From: Bog-756 sp963727075
GTDB taxonomy: Bacteria > Actinomycetota > Acidimicrobiia > Acidimicrobiales > RAAP-2
Direction: 5' to 3'
Assembly: GCA_963727075.1 (NCBI GenBank)
Contig: CAVSET010000002.1
Span: forward strand, 1-64,000
DNA: 64,000 bases
Below, piece by piece: positions 17,718-26,163 of the stretch. Under the pieces are notes generated by a model. That model saw only the letters and a list, made by a program, of their open reading frames with translations. It did no database searches and was not told where the DNA came from. The translations under genes and the position numbers were made by a program. The first letter of the stretch is position 1. The number at the start of each line of letters is the position of its first letter.

Positions 17718-18629
17718 TTATCCACCTGCCACGAAGGCGACGACTACGTAAGCGGCGTGGCGGTCGAAGTTCTCCCTCCTCCGGTCATAGATCGTCGTCG
17801 TCCTCGGATCGGCGTGGCGAGCAGCGATCTGGACATCGCGAAGGGGAACTCCGGCGTCGAGGGTGGCCATGATGAAAGCGGCTCGGAGCATGTGGGGATA
17901 GACAATCCCGAGTCCCGCCCGCTTGCCGATGGAGCGGACCCAACGATGTGCCGTGCGCCGATCCAAGCGGTGTCCGTCGTGTCGTCGAAGGATCGGGCCT
18001 TCTGACCGCTCCCCAATGACCAGGTCGATGGTCCTGGCCGCTCTCGGGACCAGGGGGATGAGCGCCGGCTTGTTGCCCTTGCCCATGATCCTGAGGGTCC
18101 GGTGCCCACGGTCGAAGGCGAGGTCCTCGATGTTCGTCCCACACGCCTCGCTCACCCGCAGGCCATTGAGCCCGAGTAGCGCCGCCAGAGCGGCATGATC
18201 ATGATCAAACCGCTCGGCGGCGTAGAGGAACGTCCCGAACTCCCGGCGGTCGAGGCCTCGGCCTTCAGAGAGATGGACCTTGGGCCGCCGGACGTACTGG
18301 GCCGGGTTGGCACCAACCCGACCGTCGATGTGGGCAAAGCGATAGAAGCCACAAACCGTCGACAGCCTTCGGTCGATGGTTGATGGAGCGAGGTTTCGCT
18401 GTTCCATGTAGGTCCGGTAAAGCTCGATGTGGGGCCGCTTGGCGTCGAGGACGGCCAGATGGGCATCGGAGGCCCACTGGAAGAAGGTCCGCAGGTCGTA
18501 GCGGTAGGCATCCAAGGTCCTGCCGCTGTACCTAGCCAAGAAGGCCGCTGCCGCCATCTGGGCCTCGTCGAAGAGCGGGTCGTCGACGAGGGTGGTGAGT
18601 ACAGCCTGGGGCAAGTCGAGAATGGCCAT
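17718..18629 (-). CDS. XerC/D-like tyrosine recombinase
   Basis: ATG at 18629 is chosen because AGGAGG lies 5 bases upstream. 303 residues. The N-terminal SAM-like core-binding domain spans about residues 20-115. The catalytic domain has R158 (GLNGLRVSEA), lysines in MGKGNK (184/187), H246 and R249 (PHMLRAAF), H272 (ARHADPRTTTIYDR) and the nucleophile Y281. All residues needed for strand exchange are present. The insertion typical of integron IntI proteins is not apparent. The gene is framed by two inverted copies of the cassette site and marks the point where site orientation along the window reverses. Confidence 0.92.
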   Translation of the reverse strand: MAILDLPQAVLTTLVDDPLFDEAQMAAAAFLARYSGRTLDAYRYDLRTFFQWASDAHLAVLDAKRPHIELYRTYMEQRNLAPSTIDRRLSTVCGFYRFAHIDGRVGANPAQYVRRPKVHLSEGRGLDRREFGTFLYAAERFDHDHAALAALLGLNGLRVSEACGTNIEDLAFDRGHRTLRIMGKGNKPALIPLVPRAARTIDLVIGERSEGPILRRHDGHRLDRRTAHRWVRSIGKRAGLGIVYPHMLRAAFIMATLDAGVPLRDVQIAARHADPRTTTIYDRRRENFDRHAAYVVVAFVAGG

Positions 18630-18677
18630 GGTCTTCCTCCTGTTCGTTGGAAGACCAGCCAACAACTACCGCTCACA

Positions 18678-18773
18678 GTGTCCCACTAACGCGCTCGCGT
18701 CAGCTAGCACCTCGGCCCAAGTGGCTGGATAACGCGACCCGCAGCCGGCGATCAGGGACACCCCTGAACTTGA
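18678..18773 (-). repeat. Long cassette site flanking the recombinase gene (right twin)
   Basis: Read on the minus strand: GGGTGTCCCTGATCGCCGG, the identical CTGCGGGTCGCGTTATCC block, GGTGCTAGCTGACGCGAGC, then GTGGGACAC. The outer arms GTGTCCC/GGGACAC are perfect. It lies 48 bases upstream of the recombinase start, so it could serve both as recombination site and as part of its promoter region. Confidence 0.85.
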
Positions 18774-18810
18774 CCCGTGCTCCGCCAACTTGTCAGCGCT
18801 TGGGGATGAC

Positions 18811-19290
18811 TCAGCCAATCGTGAAGAGGGTGCCCGGTACGAGCTCAACAAGCACGACATTGATTTGCTGTGCAAAGCAGGCGTCGAATGCAACGGTGGC
18901 CCCGATGAGCCGTTTCGTCCCAGCGCCCGAGACGCTCACAACCGTTCCCACGAAGTCAACTTCGGCGAGAGGGAATGGACACCGAGACGTCGATGGGGAG
19001 GAATGAGAAGAGGTGAAGTCGGTTTCCTTACCCGTGGACCAACCAATACATATCCCAGCTGGGCAACTAACGAGCATCCCGGAGCGACCGGTGACTCCCC
19101 GACGATTGCAACCACTGACCACAAGCGGAGCTGAGGGAGTGATCATCGACATCGACTGGCACTCGATAGGCTTCGGTGGCTTAGGGATCGGTGTCGCCGA
19201 AGAAGGCTGAACCCCCAATCGAGTAGCGGCCACGATTGCTGCCGCTAGAGGAATACCTGCCAACCTCACAGCGAGCCTGAAAAGTCTCAT
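18811..19290 (-). CDS. Small secreted protein, unknown function
   Basis: ATG at 19290 follows GGAGGAGGGGAG. 159 residues with a clear signal peptide (MRLFRLAVRLAGIPLAAAIVAAT). The mature part has four or five cysteines and is rich in strands; no family was recognised. Its stop lies 37 bases before the cassette site in the same orientation, the usual position for a cassette gene. Confidence 0.65.
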   Translation of the reverse strand: MRLFRLAVRLAGIPLAAAIVAATRLGVQPSSATPIPKPPKPIECQSMSMITPSAPLVVSGCNRRGVTGRSGMLVSCPAGICIGWSTGKETDFTSSHSSPSTSRCPFPLAEVDFVGTVVSVSGAGTKRLIGATVAFDACFAQQINVVLVELVPGTLFTIG

Positions 19291-19382
19291 GACTCCCCTC
19301 CTCCGATCGACCACGGTCCTACTCCCCGTCAAGCTATCCGACCTCGGTGTGCGCATGCCCGCCTCTTTCCACACGCCCACAT

Positions 19383-19451
19383 GTGCCGGTCAGTGGCAGT
19401 TAGCCGTCGGCAAGCACTCGTCCCTCGATAACGCACCCACACCCGGCGACG
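19383..19451 (-). repeat. Right half of a cassette site split by IS110 copy B
   Basis: On the minus strand: GTCGCCGGGTGTGGG, TGCGTTATCGAGGGACG, and further to CACTGACCGGCAC. It matches the intact site at 46621-46700 over about 70 bases. Confidence 0.7.
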
Positions 19452-19576
19452 CTCCTATCAATGTCAAGCCCTGCACGGGGCTTCGAGGTTGAGACAGCGG
19501 ACACAACAATGATGAGCCACTCGACAAGCGAAGGCATGCTCTTACGAAGTCACACGTCTCTAGAAACAGAGCCCGA

Positions 19577-19648
19577 GGCGTGGGTCGGCGGGTCGCCGGG
19601 AAGTCAGTCCCGAAGGACGACAGTTATGGGGTGAGCCAGACCCACACC
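19577..19648 (-). ncRNA. Predicted target-guide RNA segment of the IS110/IS1111 element (copy B)
   Basis: Same structure as the segment in copy A. The guide CCCCATAAC (19623-19631, minus strand) matches its own left flank CCCCATACC with one mismatch; CCCGGCGAC is the reverse complement of its right flank. Confidence 0.7.
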
Positions 19649-19656
19649 ACGGGGCT

Positions 19657-20706
19657 TCAGCCGCGAGGGAGGTAGCGATAGGTCTCGCGGGCGATGTAGC
19701 GCTGGAGGATCCGGATGACATCCCGCTTGGTCTTTCCATCCTTCACCCGGCGGTCGAAGTAGTGAGTGGTCTCGGGGTCATGGGCGATCCGGACCATGGC
19801 GATCCGCCACAGGGCGCTGTTGGCCTGTCGGTCGCCGCCGTCGTGGCGTCGAAGGTGTCCGGCGTTCTTCCCCGAGTCGGCCGGCACCGGAGAGACACCG
19901 CAGAGGTGGGCCCAGGCGGCCTCCGAGTGGAGCCGCTCGGGGTTGTCGCCGGCGGCCACCAACAGAGCGGCAGCGGTGTCGGGTCCGACGCCGAACAGGC
20001 CCAGCAGATCGGGGGCCGTGGCGATCAAGAGCGACTCGATCTTCTCGTTCAGCTCGACGAGTTCGTCGTCGAGCGCCTGGATCCGGTGAGCCAGCGAGGA
20101 GAGGGATGCCTTGGTGGCCGCGGTCACCGGATCGGCAGATCGACTGGGTCGGAGCTTTGCTCCCTCGGCGACGAGGGCCGTGACGCTCAGACCCTTCAGG
20201 CGGGCATGGAGCTGGTCAGGGGCGGTAATTCCCAGGTGCCGCATCTGGACGATGGCCTTCACCCGGGCCTGGCGGGCCGAGCGCTTGGCCACCACCAACA
20301 CCCGGATGGCCTCGATGGGTCCGTCCATGGTCTTGCCGGCACCTGAGGCCCGGCCACTGAGAGCCGCCCGAGCCGCCTCGATGGCATCGAGGGGGTCGGA
20401 CTTGCCGTGGTTGCGCCGGGCCTGACGGTTGGGTCGGTTGACCTCGACCACGTCGATGCCCCGTCGACGAAGGAACCGGGCCAGTCCGACCCCATAGGAA
20501 CCGGTCCCCTCGACCCCGATCATGGTCACTTCACCGAAGCCCTCGAACCATGAGAGCAGTGCTTTGTAGCCTGCGGCGTTGGCTTCGAACGGTTCGGTCC
20601 CGATCAGCCTGCCCAGCGGGTCCAGGGCTGCAGCCAGGTGGACGTCCAAGTGGGTGTCGACACCACCGGTGATACCGGGCGCGGCTTCTACGATGGTCAT
20701 GGCCAT
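19657..20706 (-). CDS. IS110 family transposase (copy B)
   Basis: Identical 349-residue protein to copy A, with the same RuvC-like acidic residues (GVDTHLD, KSDPLDA) and C-terminal CGVSPVPADSG segment. The start is the ATG after GGAAGG. Both genes are intact, so one can supply recombinase for both elements. Confidence 0.92.
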   Translation of the reverse strand: MAMTIVEAAPGITGGVDTHLDVHLAAALDPLGRLIGTEPFEANAAGYKALLSWFEGFGEVTMIGVEGTGSYGVGLARFLRRRGIDVVEVNRPNRQARRNHGKSDPLDAIEAARAALSGRASGAGKTMDGPIEAIRVLVVAKRSARQARVKAIVQMRHLGITAPDQLHARLKGLSVTALVAEGAKLRPSRSADPVTAATKASLSSLAHRIQALDDELVELNEKIESLLIATAPDLLGLFGVGPDTAAALLVAAGDNPERLHSEAAWAHLCGVSPVPADSGKNAGHLRRHDGGDRQANSALWRIAMVRIAHDPETTHYFDRRVKDGKTKRDVIRILQRYIARETYRYLPRG

Positions 20707-20963
20707 CCCTTCCTTCCTTAAGCGGTTGAGGGGTGGCACGGCCGTCCCCGATCGGAGTGACGGGCGGTCCGACTTGTGGCGCAAGCCGGACCAATCACCC
20801 AACCTCAGAGACGGGGCGTGCCGTTGTCAATGTGCGCCTGGAAGAACTCAGCCGACGACGTCACAAGACGCCCCAGAACACCAAGTCAGGCAGAATCTCC
20901 CAGTGCTCCCGAAGCTATTGAGAACCAGCAGTCAAGCGGTGGACCCTGCGGGACATTGTCATT

Positions 20964-21000
20964 GGTATGGGGCAGCCTGTCGGACGTGCCCAAGCAGCCT
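20964..21000 (-). repeat. Left half of the cassette site split by IS110 copy B
   Basis: On the minus strand it reads GGCTGCCCCATACC directly before the element. Only this left arm is recognisable. Confidence 0.5.
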
Positions 21001-21123
21001 GAGCGGACGAAGCAGGACGCCGATGATGCCATCACAGCAAGCAGGGGTCCCGCATCGAAGACAGTGACGCTGCAAGAATCGAAGTGCCCAATTCCTCGAA
21101 GTGGGTAAGGGAGGGTCACAGCT

Positions 21124-21865
21124 ATGCAGCTCGACTGGAGAAAGCTAGTAGCGGAGTTTCTGGGGACGATGGTGCTGGTCGTCATCGCTGTCGGCGTTGC
21201 GACCGAATCCTTTGGATTCCATCTCTTGGGCCTCAGCTACTCGGCGGGTGTGGTGGCAACCGCGCTTTCGTTTGGCCTCGTGCTCGTTGCGCTCGTGTAC
21301 GCGATCGGCCCCATCTCGGGGTGTCACGTCAACCCCGCCGTGACGCTGGGCTTCATTACATCCCGGAGGATGAAGCTGGTCGAAGGCATTGCGTACCTCG
21401 GTGCGCAGTTCGCAGGAGGGATCGTGGGGGCATACCTCCTCTACGGGATGTTCACGACCTCCCCGCTGTATCGCAAGAGCGTCCAGGGATTAGGAACCGA
21501 CGGTTACGGCAAACAATCGCACCTGCTGGTGAGCCAGGGCGGTGCCTTCCTCATCGAGGTCGTCCTGACGGCAATCTTCGTACTCGTCGTCCTCTTTGCG
21601 ACCCACAAGGCGGCAATCCAGGGTGCCGCCGGGGTGGCCATCGGCTTCGCGGTCGGTCTTCGTCCACCTGATCGGCATCCCCCTGACCGGGACATCGGTG
21701 AACCCGGCCCGGAGCCTCGGCCCGGCGTTGGTGGTAGGCGGCACGGCACTCAGCCAGGTATGGCTCTTCATCGTTGCTCCCCTGGTAGGGGCGATCGTCG
21801 CGGCGCTGATTCACATGGTGCTGGCTAACCCGTCGAAGGACCAGCTGGTGGAATCCACCGCTTAG
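21124..21865 (+). CDS. Aquaporin family channel (one frame break)
   Basis: The ATG at 21124 begins MQLDWRKLVAEFLGTMVLVV, a typical MIP family start; an AGGG stretch lies upstream. The first NPA motif is HVNPAVTLG (about residues 68-76). Near 21658 the frame changes, and the next frame continues FVHLIGIPLTGTSVNPARSLGP with the second NPA, ending VESTA at 21865. The repaired protein has about 246 residues and six membrane segments plus the two half-helices. Family members pass water, and some glycerol or other small solutes. The stop is 6 bases before a cassette site. Confidence 0.8.
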
Positions 21866-21870
21866 CCGCC

Positions 21871-21932
21871 GTCCCCGATGTGCAGGTCGGGGTCACCCGA
21901 TAACCGCCCCGCTCCCGGCGATCAGGGACACC
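21871..21932 (-). repeat. Cassette site, long form
   Basis: Minus strand: GGTGTCCCTGATCGCCGGG, AGCGGGGCGGTTATCGGG, and a distal arm ending CATCGGGGACGG that pairs with the start (GTCCC/GGGGAC). Points left towards the recombinase. Confidence 0.75.
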
Positions 21933-21970
21933 TCGCAGACGCGGCTAGTAACTGCCAGCTCTGCTCGGCG

Positions 21971-22162
21971 CTATAAGTTACTTAGCAGCTGAGCGATGCC
22001 ACCCGCCAGTTCGGCATTAGCACGCATCAGACGCACGATGGTAGCGATGTGTTCGGTCTCTGGTCCGGCTGCGGGAGCGATTTCGGTTAGTTCTTGGATG
22101 TTCTTGGCAAGGCGAATGGCAATGTCGTCGAGTCGTTCATCGAGGCTGTCGAGTGTGGTCAT
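21971..22162 (-). CDS. Small helical protein, hypothetical
   Basis: 63 residues, begins MTTLDSLDERLDDIAIRLAKN and ends in a leucine-rich helix. Two amphipathic helices could form a coiled coil. There is no clear ribosome binding site and no recognised family. It may be a real cassette gene cut off from its neighbours by the IS3 element. Confidence 0.35.
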   Translation of the reverse strand: MTTLDSLDERLDDIAIRLAKNIQELTEIAPAAGPETEHIATIVRLMRANAELAGGIAQLLSNL

Positions 22163-22499
22163 GACAGAGAGTCTTCTGCACTTCCGTGGCTGAAACGCAA
22201 CCCTCTTTTTTTACCAACCTGGTGATCAGCGGCACGGACTACCGCGCCAGATGCCAATCGCCCCGTTCTGGAGCAGTTACACCGGCCTAGATCTTTCTTC
22301 CTATAGCAGTAGGGTTAATCTGCCGGGCCGGTCGAGCTAGGTTCCGCCGCCCAGCCCCCGGCCCGGCATTCGCCAACCGGTCGAGCAAGATTCCGCCACC
22401 CGCGATGCAGTGTGTTCCGATCGTGGCCGGGTCCCCCTGAGATGAGCCACCCACTGTGCGAGTCCGGTGCTCCAATATGGAGCAAGGAGGACTGCACGC

Positions 22500-22778
22500 A
22501 TGAAGAAGCGCCGGCATTCGCCCGAGCAGATCATCAGGAAGCTGGCTGAGGGCGACAAGCTCCTCAACCAGGGCCAAACCGTCGAGGAGGTCAGCCGCCA
22601 CCTCGAGATCACCGAGTCCACCTGGCATCGGTGGAAGACCCAGTACGGCGGCATGAAGGCCGACGATGCCAAGCGGCTGAAGGAGCTGGAGAAGGAGAAC
22701 CAGCGCCTGAAGCGGATCGTGGCCGACCAGGCGTTGGATATCGACATGTTGAAGTTCCTCTCCGAGGGAAAATTCTGA
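22500..22778 (+). CDS. IS3 family transposase OrfA
   Basis: ATG at 22500 follows GGAGG. 92 residues: helix-turn-helix (SPEQIIRKLAEGDKLLNQG, SRHLEITESTWHRWKTQYG) and a C-terminal leucine-zipper helix (LKELEKENQRLKRIVADQ). It ends EGKF at a run GGGAAAATTC, where ribosomes may slip back one base to enter OrfB. Confidence 0.88.
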   Translation: MKKRRHSPEQIIRKLAEGDKLLNQGQTVEEVSRHLEITESTWHRWKTQYGGMKADDAKRLKELEKENQRLKRIVADQALDIDMLKFLSEGKF

Positions 22779-23629
22779 CCCCGGACCGCCGACGGAAAGC
22801 CGTTAAGGCTGTACGAGAGCAGTTCGGGGTGTCCGAGCGACGGGCCTGTCGGCTTACCGGCCAGCCCCGGTCCACCCAACGCCTGGCTCCTCCCGCTCCC
22901 ACCGACGAGGAATTGGCCCTGCGAGCGTTCCTCCGCGACTTCTCGAGACGCCGTCCCCGGTGGGGTTGGCGACGGGCCGCCACCGCCGCCAGGAAGGCGG
23001 GCTGGAGGGTCAACAACAAGCGGATCCACCGCCTGTGGCGGGCAGAAGGCCTGCGTGTGCCCTACAAGAAGAGGAAGAAGCCCCTCCGGGGCATCGGGGT
23101 GGCGGTCGGTGCCTTCTCACCCATCCGGCCCAACGTCGTCTGGGCCCTCGACTTCCAGTTCGACCAGACGACCGACGGAAGGATGTTGAAGCTCCTGAAC
23201 GTGATCGACGAGTACACGAGGGAGTGTCTGGCCATCGACGTCGGACGTTCCATCGATGCCGACGGGGTGGTGCGATGCCTCGATCGCTTGAGGGCAGAGC
23301 GAGGAGCTCCGGCCTATGTCCGCTTCGACCACGGTCCCGAGTTCATCGCCTACGCCGTGTCCGATTGGTGCCGGTTCACCGGCACCGACACTGTGTTCAT
23401 CGACCCAGGATCGCCGTGGCAGAACGCCTGGATCGAATCGTTCAACGGTCGTCTACGTGACGAGCACCTGAACGGCCAGCTCTTCGAGACCCTGCTCGAG
23501 GCCCGGGTCCTTCTTGAAGATTGGAGAATCGACTACAACATCAACAGGCCACACAGCGCACACGGCTGGCTTACCCCAGTCGAGTTCGTCGAGGCTTGGC
23601 TCAACCAACAACAGCTGACACTCGCATAG
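22770..23629 (+). CDS. IS3 family transposase OrfB (integrase core)
   Basis: It lies in the -1 frame of OrfA, beginning ILTPDRRRKAVKAVREQ. The DDE triad is in ALDFQFD, RFDHGPEF and WIESFNGRLRDE; an HTH_21 segment (RRPRWGWRRAATAARKAG) precedes it. The C-terminus NRPHSAHGWLTPVEF is typical. The likely active product is the OrfAB frameshift fusion. No internal frame break is visible, in contrast with the IS3 copy at 32 kb. Confidence 0.88.
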
Positions 23630-23657
23630 CGCGTGGATCATCTATCGGGACCCAGCC

Positions 23658-23961
23658 AATCGGACCTCAATTGCTAGGGTCCGAAGTCCCTTCTCTTCGG
23701 GCTCGTTCACCGCCATTGTTCGGGTCAGGTCAGAAGTCTGCGATGAACGGGCGGAGATTCCTGCTGCCATTTGACCACAATCACGGGATGCGCCCTGTGA
23801 CATCGGGGCTAAAAGGCGACAACGGTAGCCTCCAGCGAGTCCTCAGGAATCTTGTGCTGGCATGTTCGATCACGTTCACCGATGCTGGCGAGGGGTCTCC
23901 GTTGCGCCAGAGTGTGACTCGGTCCCGGCGTTCGGGGACAGCCTCGACCAGGTTCAGGCTG
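23658..23961. other. Intergenic stretch
   Basis: Lies between the IS3 right end and the stop of the SRPBCC gene. No supported gene or site was seen. Confidence 0.5.
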
Positions 23962-24672
23962 TCAGAGTCCTTCCACCATCGCTGTCGCCTCGGCCCGTCG
24001 TTTGATCCCCTTGATCATGCCGGTCTCCATGTAGTGATGGAGTAGGTCGAGGACAAAGAAGTCAAGGATTCGGGCGACGAATTGCATTCCCGGTATGCGA
24101 AGAACTACGAAGCGAATGAACCGTGCCATCTGTCCAGCGTCCTCGGCTAGAGCCGAAGCAGCTGGCAAGACGTAGCCGGTACTTCGGTACCTCGTTATGA
24201 ACCGAGTTCGATCTCCCGGAAGCCGCCTAAGGACGAACGTCTCTTGCGCAACGAGGTACTCAGGAGCCACCATCTCCGATACCGGAGCATAGGCGTCGGC
24301 TCCCATCGGGATCGAGTCACCAACCTTCAAGTCTTGAAGCTCGGGGTGAATCTGGGTGGCAGAGTGCTTTCCTTCGACGTAGCTGGCGTGGAACATCAGT
24401 CGCTCCACCCAGTCGTGGGTGTAAAAGCCCGCTCGCCCGATTCCCATCTGCGTCAGCCAAGGCCACACATCTTCAGGCGGCGCATCGATCGTGAGTGCCC
24501 TCGTGCTCTGCATCCGAGGATGGGGCGTCCGTTCGTCGCCTGGGAGACGTTCGACTGCCTCGGCAGCTGTCGCCCCCCAGCGAAGCATCCGGGGACGCCA
24601 GGCCAGGTACCCAGCCATCTCAAGGATGATGACCGCGCCTGCCCACAGATACCAGCGCCGCTCAGTACTCAT
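23962..24672 (-). CDS. Membrane-anchored SRPBCC-domain protein (downstream paralogue)
   Basis: 236 residues from the ATG at 24672, which lies 2 bases after the stop of the upstream paralogue, so translation is probably coupled. The N-terminal membrane helix WYLWAGAVIILEMAGYL is followed by ALTIDAPPEDVWPWLTQMG, the usual first strand and helix of the SRPBCC/polyketide-cyclase fold, and FITRYRSTGYVLP. Such proteins enclose a hydrophobic ligand in a helix-grip cavity. No catalytic residues are evident, so the function is unknown. Confidence 0.75.
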   Translation of the reverse strand: MSTERRWYLWAGAVIILEMAGYLAWRPRMLRWGATAAEAVERLPGDERTPHPRMQSTRALTIDAPPEDVWPWLTQMGIGRAGFYTHDWVERLMFHASYVEGKHSATQIHPELQDLKVGDSIPMGADAYAPVSEMVAPEYLVAQETFVLRRLPGDRTRFITRYRSTGYVLPAASALAEDAGQMARFIRFVVLRIPGMQFVARILDFFVLDLLHHYMETGMIKGIKRRAEATAMVEGL

Positions 24673-24674
24673 CT

Positions 24675-25400
24675 TCACGCCCGAATTGTCCATAGAGACT
24701 GGGCTGGCCGTTCGGGCACGACAACGTCCCCGTGGGCCTTAGCCGCTCGTTCGATGTTGCGCTTCAGCACCGTCAACATGCGCGACTGCATGATCCAAGA
24801 AACCGGGAGGAGGATCCAGTCAGCGGTGAACCGTTCTATCCAGCGAGGCCGGAAGGTTTGGTAACCGCTGACGACGAGGCGCGTATGTCCGTTAGGCAAC
24901 TCGCGTAGCTGGAAGCCCCAAATTGCTTCCATGTATGACGACGGCCGTGGCGCTTCTGGGTCCAGCCAGCGGCCCAGGAGATCGGTATATCCATACAGGC
25001 CTAAGTAGTCGTTAACGTCCAGAACCCAGACTCGATAGGCATCGATCCGACGACCCAGTGCCCGGAACGAAAGCTGATCGCCGATGGCGATGTCTTGCCA
25101 CTCCGGATGGACTTCGGTGGCGCTTGGTCGACCGGCGTTGTCGAGTCGGTCCCACGAGTACCAACCGCCGCGGTCTGAGCCCAGCTGAACAAGCCAGGGC
25201 CAGACCTGTTCGGGGGACGCCTCGATGGTCACCGCATTGGTGGGTGACCGCTTTCCATCGTGGACCAGCCCAGCCCCTGGATACGGGCCAGCGACCTCGT
25301 CATCCGTGGCACCCCAACGCCTAAGACGAGGGCGGACCCAGTATCCATAGATCCCCGCTGCCATCCCCGCACCGATGACGAACCTGCGCGCGTACGTCAT
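24675..25400 (-). CDS. Membrane-anchored SRPBCC-domain protein (upstream paralogue)
   Basis: ATG at 25400, 241 residues. Same plan as its downstream neighbour: helix RRFVIGAGMAAGIYGYWV, then AVTIEASPEQVWPWLVQLG, GWYSWDRLDN and TRLVVSGYQTFRPRW. By eye the two share about one third of residues, pointing to an old tandem duplication that moves as one unit. Both genes lie between cassette sites with no other gene except the inserted IS3. Confidence 0.78.
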   Translation of the reverse strand: MTYARRFVIGAGMAAGIYGYWVRPRLRRWGATDDEVAGPYPGAGLVHDGKRSPTNAVTIEASPEQVWPWLVQLGSDRGGWYSWDRLDNAGRPSATEVHPEWQDIAIGDQLSFRALGRRIDAYRVWVLDVNDYLGLYGYTDLLGRWLDPEAPRPSSYMEAIWGFQLRELPNGHTRLVVSGYQTFRPRWIERFTADWILLPVSWIMQSRMLTVLKRNIERAAKAHGDVVVPERPAQSLWTIRA

Positions 25401-25482
25401 GTGACCATCGTGCGAGGCCGGGTGAGGCGTCACCAGGGGCGAAGGTCACAGGGACCGCCCGCCACCCGGAATCGCCTGCCCC

Positions 25483-25540
25483 AAGGTGCCGTTGGGGGAC
25501 GGTCAATAACCGCCGCCTAGCCGGCGATCAGGGATACCCC
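25483..25540 (-). repeat. Cassette site, long form
   Basis: Minus strand: GGTATCCCTGATCGCCGGC, TAGGCGGCGGTTATTGACC, then CAACGGCACC. The stem CGCC-GGCTA-GGCG is clear. Points left. Confidence 0.8.
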
Positions 25541-25603
25541 GGTCACTCCTCGCGCTGATCGTCATGGGACACCGGCAATAGCGCATTGTGCTCCCAAAGG
25601 CGG

Positions 25604-25975
25604 TCAGTCCTGGCCGCCTTTGGTCTTCGTCGCAGTTTCAATGACGGAAGCACCCCACGTGCAGGCAACGGCGACCATGAGGACGGCAACGGCAAAAGCG
25701 AACTGGGCAGGAGTGCCCCAGATTCCATCGGGGATGGCCAATAGCACGGCAAGAACGACTGCCACGGCCCCTGCTCGTGCTGTCTGAACCCATCGAGCCG
25801 TGAACAGAGCACAACAGGGCACTGCAATGAGCAGACCGATGAGGACCATGCGCTTTCCCGTCAGGGCGTCGGTCGCGGCGATGAGTAACGCGATGAGAAT
25901 GCTCAGTCTCCAGGGACGCTGTGAGGACCAGCCCCATGGGGTGGCGTCGGTGCGTGCGAGGGTGTGATCCTTCAA
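25604..25975 (-). CDS. Small four-helix membrane protein
   Basis: 123 residues from a TTG start (weak ribosome binding site). Four hydrophobic segments (LSILIALLIAATDAL, MVLIGLLIAVPCCAL, AGAVAVVLAVLLAIPDGIWG, FAFAVAVLMVAVACTWG). It resembles the N-terminal membrane part of actinobacterial PP2C-type phosphatases but has no catalytic domain. Possibly a truncated sensor or a stand-alone membrane domain. It ends 64 bases before a cassette site of the same orientation. Confidence 0.6.
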   Translation of the reverse strand: MKDHTLARTDATPWGWSSQRPWRLSILIALLIAATDALTGKRMVLIGLLIAVPCCALFTARWVQTARAGAVAVVLAVLLAIPDGIWGTPAQFAFAVAVLMVAVACTWGASVIETATKTKGGQD

Positions 25976-26163
25976 CGGTGCAGCCAGTGATTGTCTCGGT
26001 CGATGTTCATCGGTCGGTGACGATCGTCAGTTGACGACATGAACTCCCCCGCAGTGCTTCGGATTGCATAGACGCCTCAGCGAGGACATCGCAGATTACT
26101 ACAGGCTGCATGCTTCGCTCCGAGTCGTCCGTGTTGAACCGAAATGGTTCGCTGCCCGCTCTC

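Larger units (their letters stand above)
19452..20963 (-). mobile_element. IS110/IS1111-type insertion sequence, copy B
   Basis: Identical in sequence to copy A but in inverted orientation. Also inserted between CTGCCCCA-type left arm and CGCCGGG core of a cassette site, without target duplication. The two copies lie 13.5 kb apart as perfect inverted repeats of about 1.5 kb. Confidence 0.88.
22425..23657 (+). mobile_element. IS3 family insertion sequence
   Basis: The imperfect terminal inverted repeats run about 40 bases: GGCCGGGTCCCCCTGAGATG at the left and, reverse-complemented, GGCTGGGTCCCGATAGATG at the right. It carries orfA and orfB in the -1 arrangement. A target duplication was not recognised. 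It sits between a cassette site and the SRPBCC gene pair. Confidence 0.8.
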
